This document shows, piece after piece, positions 60,701 through 64,000 of a stretch of DNA of 64,000 nucleotides. The DNA is taken from positions 1-64,000 of the forward strand of contig NZ_JALLIY010000009.1 of NCBI RefSeq assembly GCF_023242315.1. The letters are read 5' to 3'. Below the pieces are notes generated by a model, which ran no database searches, had not been told where the DNA came from, and was given only the letters and a program-made list of their open reading frames with translations. The translations under genes were made by a program, and so were the position numbers. The DNA is from Pseudomonas sp. MWU13-2105 (lineage in GTDB: Bacteria > Pseudomonadota > Gammaproteobacteria > Pseudomonadales > Pseudomonadaceae). Numbering within the stretch: position 1 is the first letter of the stretch; each line of letters begins with the position of its first letter.

Positions 60701-61391
60701 ACACCATCAGGCCCAGCACAACGGCAACCTCGATGCACCGACGCTGGACGCCGCCTTGGGCGACCTGCAAACCCAGCTGCTTGCCAGCGAACACCGCTGT
60801 GCGGAACTGCGCGCGCAACAGACCGAAGACCAGCGGCGCCAGGACGCCAACCAGGAGCTGCAGCAACGGATCGCCGAAGCCAACAGCGAGTATCAGCGCT
60901 GGGCGCGCCTCGACGCGCTGATCGGCTCGGCCACCGGCGACCGCTTCCGTAAACTGGCCCAGGCCTACAACCTCGACCTGCTGGTGCACCATGCCAATGC
61001 GCAATTGCGCCAACTGGTGCGCCGTTATCGCCTCAAGCGCGGCGGTAGCATGCTCGGGTTGTTGGTGATGGACACGGAGATGGGCGACGAACTGCGTTCG
61101 GTGCATTCGCTGTCCGGTGGCGAAACCTTCCTGGTCTCGCTGGCGCTGGCGCTGGGCCTGGCGTCGATGGCTTCCAGTACGCTGAAGATCGAATCGCTGT
61201 TTATCGACGAAGGCTTCGGCAGCCTCGATCCCGAATCCCTGCAACTGGCGATGGATGCGCTGGACGGCTTGCAGGCCCAGGGCCGCAAGGTCGCGGTGAT
61301 TTCCCATGTGCAGGAAATGCACGAGCGCATACCGGTGCAGATCCAGGTGCGCCGCCAGGGCAACGGGCTGAGCACCCTGGAGGTGAAATGA
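57750..61391 (+). CDS. sbcC: Exonuclease subunit SbcC
   Basis: A 1213-residue SMC-like ATPase, partner of SbcD. Walker A is GPTGAGKSTLLDA (about residues 37-49). Two very long coiled coils, rich in Gln, Leu, Glu and Arg (about 190-600 and 640-1060), flank the zinc hook CPVC at about residues 604-607. The C-terminal half-domain has the ABC signature SGGETFLVSLALALG and Walker B LFIDEGFGSLDPE. Length is within the family range (about 1000-1220). It is translationally coupled on both sides. Confidence 0.95.
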   Translation: MKILAIRLKNLASLAGPFELDFTAEPLASAGLFAITGPTGAGKSTLLDALCLALFGAVPRLNNASRDAKVPDADGEISTGDPRTLLRRGTGTGYAEVDFVGIDGRRYRARWEANRARDKAGGKLQASRQSLRDLDSDQLLASQKGEYKALLESRLGLNFEQFTRAVLLAQSEFSAFLKADDNERSELLEKLTDTALYTRLGRRAFDKTKQAREAHKLLLDQAGGVAPMDVEARLELDRQFAEAQQQLKTRQAQLKQLELQHTWLKELLQWQERHQAAVEQLHGAEQHWLARDAERQQLARLEQLAPQRHQFARQRQLDEQLTPLAIQIQQHIDQQADLQARQQQLEQSRSNAHAQLSEALVRQNDSAPLLRQAFDEQATLAHLGKDLGDAERQKQTAEQTSAEGRTQLSALLDQQRQVATRLEQIAEQLQHSAALAPLSEAWNAYRDRLQQLMLIGNRLNQGQRELAQLQARVAHTDRQLAEQRGALEVLYSEAGAEPAAVGEQIQILGSLLQDNRKQLRAFEELQRLWGRQRELDQRAQQLQERLQGIQQQRDELNREGLQTRDELKVAEQTLTITRQLLERQRLARSASVEELRGQLQDDQPCPVCGSHEHPYHQPEALLQSLGRHDEREEAAARQAVDTLTEKLNQLREKVGGLIAQQKELLTQQEQLAQQQQELAPSLQAHPLHARLLEQDDARREAWLNQQLQQLQQNIGQDEQRQGALLTLQQDAARLQQQLQAANEASQAAHQQLLDQQRQMDTDQERLEQELGTFASLLPVETLQGLRNDPALTFMRLDQQVAQRLGQLDQQREEQQEQRERQEKIELEQLRQQTREQQYAELTQRCAVLLGQQQASRLKLVDLIGEHASVEAWQQRMDQAVEHARQADTSANQQLQALDSQRIQLGADLKARQERQQALEQERLELAQQVADWRARHPELDDAGLEQLLACDDEHVSQLRQQLQASEKAVEQARVLLQEREKHLQHHQAQHNGNLDAPTLDAALGDLQTQLLASEHRCAELRAQQTEDQRRQDANQELQQRIAEANSEYQRWARLDALIGSATGDRFRKLAQAYNLDLLVHHANAQLRQLVRRYRLKRGGSMLGLLVMDTEMGDELRSVHSLSGGETFLVSLALALGLASMASSTLKIESLFIDEGFGSLDPESLQLAMDALDGLQAQGRKVAVISHVQEMHERIPVQIQVRRQGNGLSTLEVK

Positions 61392-61996
61392 CGCCGGCCA
61401 CGCTGTATTCGTTCCGGCGCTGCCCTTATGCCATGCGCGCACGCATGGCGCTGCATTATTCGGGGGTAGCAGTAGAAATCGAGGAGGTCAGTCTCAAGAA
61501 CAAGCCGGCACGGATGCTGGCGTTGTCGAGCAAGGGCACGGTGCCGGTGCTGGCGTGTGCGGATGGACGGGTGATCGAACAGAGCCTGGAGATCATGCAC
61601 TGGGCACTGGCCCAGCATGATCCGCAGGATTGGCTGCTCAGCCGCGATCCGCTGGCGGCACAGGCCACGGCGCTGCTGATCGAGGAGAACGACACGGTTT
61701 TCAAACAGTGGCTGGACCGCTACAAGTACGCGGTGCGCTACCCGGAGTTTGCCCTGGAGCATTATCGGCAACAGGGCGGGCAATTTCTCTTGAAGCTGGA
61801 CGGTCTGCTTGCGCGTAACGGCCATCTGTTGGCCGAACACCTGAGCCTGGCGGACATTGCAGTCGCACCTTTCGTGCGCCAATTTGCCCATGTGGATCAG
61901 GTGTGGTTTGCGCAAGCGCCGTACAAACATCTACAGGCCTGGCTGGAACAGTTCCTGGCTTCGGAACTGTTCAATGCGGTCATGGCCAAGCGCTGA
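61388..61996 (+). CDS. Glutathione S-transferase family protein
   Basis: A 202-residue GST-like protein. The thioredoxin-like N-terminal domain starts YSFRRCPYAMRARMAL, with a CPYAMRAR motif of the monothiol/omega type (active Cys about residue 13), and has GTVPVLACADGRVIEQSLEIM for glutathione binding. The C-terminal helical domain has LSLADIAVAPFVRQFA. The substrate is unknown. It overlaps the sbcC stop by 4 bp, so it is expressed with sbcDC, though a functional link is unclear. It is followed by a 107-bp hairpin element. Confidence 0.87.
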   Translation: MTPATLYSFRRCPYAMRARMALHYSGVAVEIEEVSLKNKPARMLALSSKGTVPVLACADGRVIEQSLEIMHWALAQHDPQDWLLSRDPLAAQATALLIEENDTVFKQWLDRYKYAVRYPEFALEHYRQQGGQFLLKLDGLLARNGHLLAEHLSLADIAVAPFVRQFAHVDQVWFAQAPYKHLQAWLEQFLASELFNAVMAKR

Positions 61997-62053
61997 TGTG
62001 GACTTGCTCACTTAAACGCATTCAATCTGAAACGCGCAACTTGACCTGAGCCA

Positions 62054-62160
62054 GGACGCATACCTTGTGGGAGTGGTGTGAGAGCGGTGCCTGCCGGCGA
62101 AGCTTTTGGTGGCCGCAAAGGCCTCTTCGCAACGGTCCAACTCCCACAAGGTATGCGTCC
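62054..62160. repeat. 107-bp hairpin repeat, REPIN-like with unusual ends
   Basis: Perfect 21-bp terminal inverted repeats, GGACGCATACCTTGTGGGAGT at 62054-62074 and its complement at 62140-62160. The interior contains the sequence GCCGGCGAAGCTTTTGGTGG and a CTTCGC arm. Read on the minus strand the interior gives GCGAAGAGGCC-TTTG-GGCC-CCAAAAGCTTCGC, the same inner block as the REPIN at 62907-62984. The outer arms differ from that copy. It may also end transcription for the two flanking genes. Confidence 0.75.
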
Positions 62161-62171
62161 CGGCCTGATGC

Positions 62172-62351
62172 TCAGTGCTGGGCTTTGTGATCCAGCGCGG
62201 CATAGAAGTTGGCGCTCTGTTGCAGGTATTTCTGGGTGTAGCTCTGGGTGTGGCTTTTCGAGCTGTTGATTTCCACGCTGGCGCTGGCAGGCAGGGCCAC
62301 GGTGGCAGAAACAGCGGAAGCGGCGATGATGGAGAAAAGATTGAAGTTCAT
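62172..62351 (-). CDS. Small exported protein of unknown function
   Basis: A 59-residue protein. The first about 24 residues are a signal peptide (MNFNLFSIIAASAVSATVAL, cleavage after ASA), leaving a mature peptide of about 35 residues that is rich in Ser, Gln, Tyr and His (SHTQSYTQKYLQQSANFYAA). There are no cysteines. ATG 62351 is chosen because the signal peptide starts there; the frame is open to 62405. Similar small exported proteins occur in Pseudomonas, but I cannot name a family. Confidence 0.6.
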   Translation of the reverse strand: MNFNLFSIIAASAVSATVALPASASVEINSSKSHTQSYTQKYLQQSANFYAALDHKAQH

Positions 62352-62563
62352 GGCGGTAACCCTCGATGTCAGTTGGCTTGCTTGCCCTTTCAGGCCGTGA
62401 GTCAAAAGTACATCCGAGGGCTTGCATCGTTGAAATTCATTGCAGCAGTAGCGGATATCAGCGTCATTAATAGAAGCGCAAGTCCCTGATTCATCAGGGG
62501 CTGCGGTCTATTGTCGCAGCGCGCGCACCTCGGACGACGAGGTGAACCGATGCGGCAAACGCC

Positions 62564-62842
62564 TTATTCCTCTTCTTCGTCGCGCCCGGTGAAAGCGCTC
62601 ATGCAGACCAGCCGATGCTCGCTGGAGTCGTCGCTCAGGGTCCAGCTTTGCAGGGCCTCGTCGAAGGTCGCCGCTTCAAGCTGGGCACGGGTGAAACTCC
62701 AGCGTTTCTCGGCCCGGCCATCCATGCACTCGATCAGCAGGCGGCTGTCGTCGAGGGTGAAATCGAAGGCGTGCAGGCCGTCGACTTCAAGCATGTTGCA
62801 GGTTTCAAGGGCACTGAGCAGGGTGTCGGTTGCAGCGGTCAT
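62564..62842 (-). CDS. Small acidic protein, DUF5629-like
   Basis: A 92-residue soluble acidic protein. It reads TLLSALETCNMLEVDGLHAF, then FDFTLDDSRLLIECMDGRAE and WSFTRAQLEAA, ending in a DEEEE tail. I think it is a DUF5629-type protein, a small Pseudomonas family of unknown function; this is moderate recall only. ATG 62842 is preceded by AACA without a strong ribosome site. A REPIN lies between it and the RND gene. Confidence 0.6.
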   Translation of the reverse strand: MTAATDTLLSALETCNMLEVDGLHAFDFTLDDSRLLIECMDGRAEKRWSFTRAQLEAATFDEALQSWTLSDDSSEHRLVCMSAFTGRDEEEE

Positions 62843-62906
62843 GATGTTCTATCGTGTTTGGGGAAGTGCTCATGATAGGCGATATTGCCCTGCAGCGGAG
62901 CCACTA

Positions 62907-62984
62907 CCTGTGGGAGCGGAGCTTGCCCGCGAAGAGGCCCTTGATGCCGCCAAAAGCTTCGCGGGCAAGCTCCGCTCCCACAGG
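62907..62984. repeat. REPIN: two REP sequences in inverted orientation
   Basis: A 28-bp perfect inverted repeat (62907-62934 and 62957-62984) around a 22-nt loop. The arms carry the Pseudomonas REP core GGAGCGGAGCTTGCCCGCGA. The right arm is identical over 30 bases to the single REP at 26028-26057. It is intergenic, as usual for REPINs. Confidence 0.88.
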
Positions 62985-63014
62985 GGGGATTCAGCACCTG
63001 CACATCAGGTGTTC

Positions 63015-64000
63015 TCAATGGGAAAACAACGACCCACCGACCTTCCCCGCCAGCTTCTCCGGCTTGATCAGGAACCGCGCCAGCGCCGGCAACAGCCACA
63101 GCGCGCCGAACATGTTCCAGAGCAGCATGAAGGTCAGCATCAGGCCCATGTCGGCCTGGAACTTGATCGCCGAGAAGATCCAGGTGCACACCCCGATCGC
63201 CAGGCACAAGCCCGTGAACAGCACCGCCTTGCCGGTGGATTTCAGCGTCTGGTAATAGGCTTCCTGCAACGGCAGCCCGGCACGCAGGAAGCTTTCCAGG
63301 CGACTGTAGATGTAGATCCCATAGTCCACGCCGATCCCCACGCCCAGCGCCACCACCGGCAAGGTCGCGACCTTCACGCCGATGCCCATGAACGCCATCA
63401 ACGCGTTCCCCAGCACCGAGGTCAGCACCAGCGGCAGGACGATGCACAAGGTCGCCGCCCAGGAGCGGAAGGTGATCATGCACATGGTCGCCACGCAGAG
63501 GTACACCAGGACCAGGATGGTCAGTTCCGACTCCTTGATCACTTCGTTGGTGGCCGCCTCGATCCCGGCGTTACCGGCGGCGAGGAGGAATTCCAGGCCG
63601 TCCTTGTTGTTCTCCTTGGCGAAATCCTGCACCGCATGCACCGCGCGGTCGAGGGTCGCGGCCTTGTGGTCGTTGAGGAACACCAGCACCGGGGCCAGCG
63701 AGCAATTGTTGTTGTACAGGCCGTCGGCGCGGGCGATGGAGTTGTTCAGCACATCGGGGTTGCGCGACAGGGTTTCCCATTTCAGGTTGCCCTCGTTCAT
63801 ACCCTTGATCATCTGCTTGGATACGGTCACCAGGGAGATCGCCGACTGCACGCCCTCGGTGTTCTGCATCTTCCACATCAGCTCGTCGATGGGCGCCATG
63901 GCCTCATAGTGCGAACAGCCCTCGGGCGCGGTCTTGACCATCACCACCAGTACATCGGAACTGGTGGAGTAGTTGTTGATGATGAAACTGTTGTCCTTGT
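63015..64000 (-). CDS. RND superfamily (MMPL-type) exporter, 5' part beyond the window
   Basis: The C-terminal about 328 residues of a large membrane exporter; the frame is open through the window edge. The visible part begins in a periplasmic loop (SFIINNYSTSSDVLVVMVKT) and continues through a helical region into five or six hydrophobic segments at its C-terminal half. The segment VALGVGIGVDYGIYIYSRLES, a mark of MMPL/RND proteins with the proton-relay Asp in the helix, is present. The stop at 63015 is natural. Similar Pseudomonas proteins occur next to DUF1302/DUF1329 genes; those would lie outside this window. Confidence 0.85.
   Translation of the reverse strand, partial: KDNSFIINNYSTSSDVLVVMVKTAPEGCSHYEAMAPIDELMWKMQNTEGVQSAISLVTVSKQMIKGMNEGNLKWETLSRNPDVLNNSIARADGLYNNNCSLAPVLVFLNDHKAATLDRAVHAVQDFAKENNKDGLEFLLAAGNAGIEAATNEVIKESELTILVLVYLCVATMCMITFRSWAATLCIVLPLVLTSVLGNALMAFMGIGVKVATLPVVALGVGIGVDYGIYIYSRLESFLRAGLPLQEAYYQTLKSTGKAVLFTGLCLAIGVCTWIFSAIKFQADMGLMLTFMLLWNMFGALWLLPALARFLIKPEKLAGKVGGSLFSH

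Noticed and set aside
1..64000. Search for tRNA, rRNA, CRISPR arrays, insertion sequences, integrases and riboswitches
   Set aside because: No cloverleaf, rRNA segment, regularly spaced direct repeats, transposase or integrase motifs were recognised by eye. A covariance-model scan would be needed to exclude small RNAs.

Overview
The window looks like chromosome of a fluorescent Pseudomonas (P. fluorescens group). Reasons: high G+C with G/C-rich third codon positions, a GdhB-type 1619-residue glutamate dehydrogenase, a stress-signalling/PilZ/MlaA neighbourhood that I recall from P. aeruginosa (not checked), Pseudomonas-type REP sequences with the GCGGGCAAGC core, and Pseudomonas-typical small families (DUF2790, DUF4404). 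Both ends are arbitrary cuts: the last gene, an RND-superfamily exporter, runs off the right edge. No rRNA, tRNA, CRISPR array, transposase or integrase was seen.

Layout. 1-3.5 kb: basic-amino-acid/opine type ABC importer operon (binding protein, two permeases, ATPase), preceded by a double palindrome and closed by a strong terminator. 3.7-6 kb: small DUF2790 protein, LysR regulator, aldo/keto reductase. 6.1-11.1 kb: EmrAB-NodT type tripartite efflux pump divergent from its probable TetR repressor. 11.1-16 kb: Mug glycosylase, CynX/NimT transporter, LysR regulator, RhtB exporter and 2-hydroxyacid dehydrogenase. 16.2-20 kb: signalling pair of a FIST-domain cytosolic chemoreceptor and a Cache-GGDEF diguanylate cyclase. 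20.3-24.7 kb: AttH-like protein, then an A/T-richer accessory patch with a glycine-zipper toxin candidate and overlapping membrane immunity candidate, a membrane-protein remnant, an orphan Phd/StbD antitoxin, a truncated helix-turn-helix antitoxin and a complete RES-Xre toxin-antitoxin operon with its palindromic operator. This patch lies directly upstream of dusA. 25-30.4 kb: dusA, an anti-sigma-antagonist/response-regulator phosphatase pair (RssC/RssB-like), PilZ protein, MlaA, a HAD-like protein without its nucleophile, and DUF4404.

30.4-48 kb: a 1687-residue protein with an N-terminal dermonecrotic-toxin-like region, leucine-rich repeats and a C-terminal NEL (IpaH-type E3 ubiquitin ligase) domain whose CxD motif is intact; gdhB; and a leftward polysaccharide cluster with two glycosyltransferases, two complete ABC-2 exporters (one ATPase carrying a Wzt-type C-terminal domain) and a methyltransferase. 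48-62 kb: small conserved protein, CDP-diglyceride hydrolase, the MoxR-DUF58-DUF4381-VWA-VWA/TPR-BatD operon, then sbcD-sbcC-GST in one overlapping series. 62-64 kb: two related hairpin repeats (REPIN-like), a small exported protein, a small acidic protein and the partial RND exporter.

The most unusual parts are the NEL/LRR protein, the toxin-immunity candidate embedded among toxin-antitoxin remnants, and the doubled ABC polysaccharide exporter. All function calls rest on reading protein sequence by eye. No database search was run.
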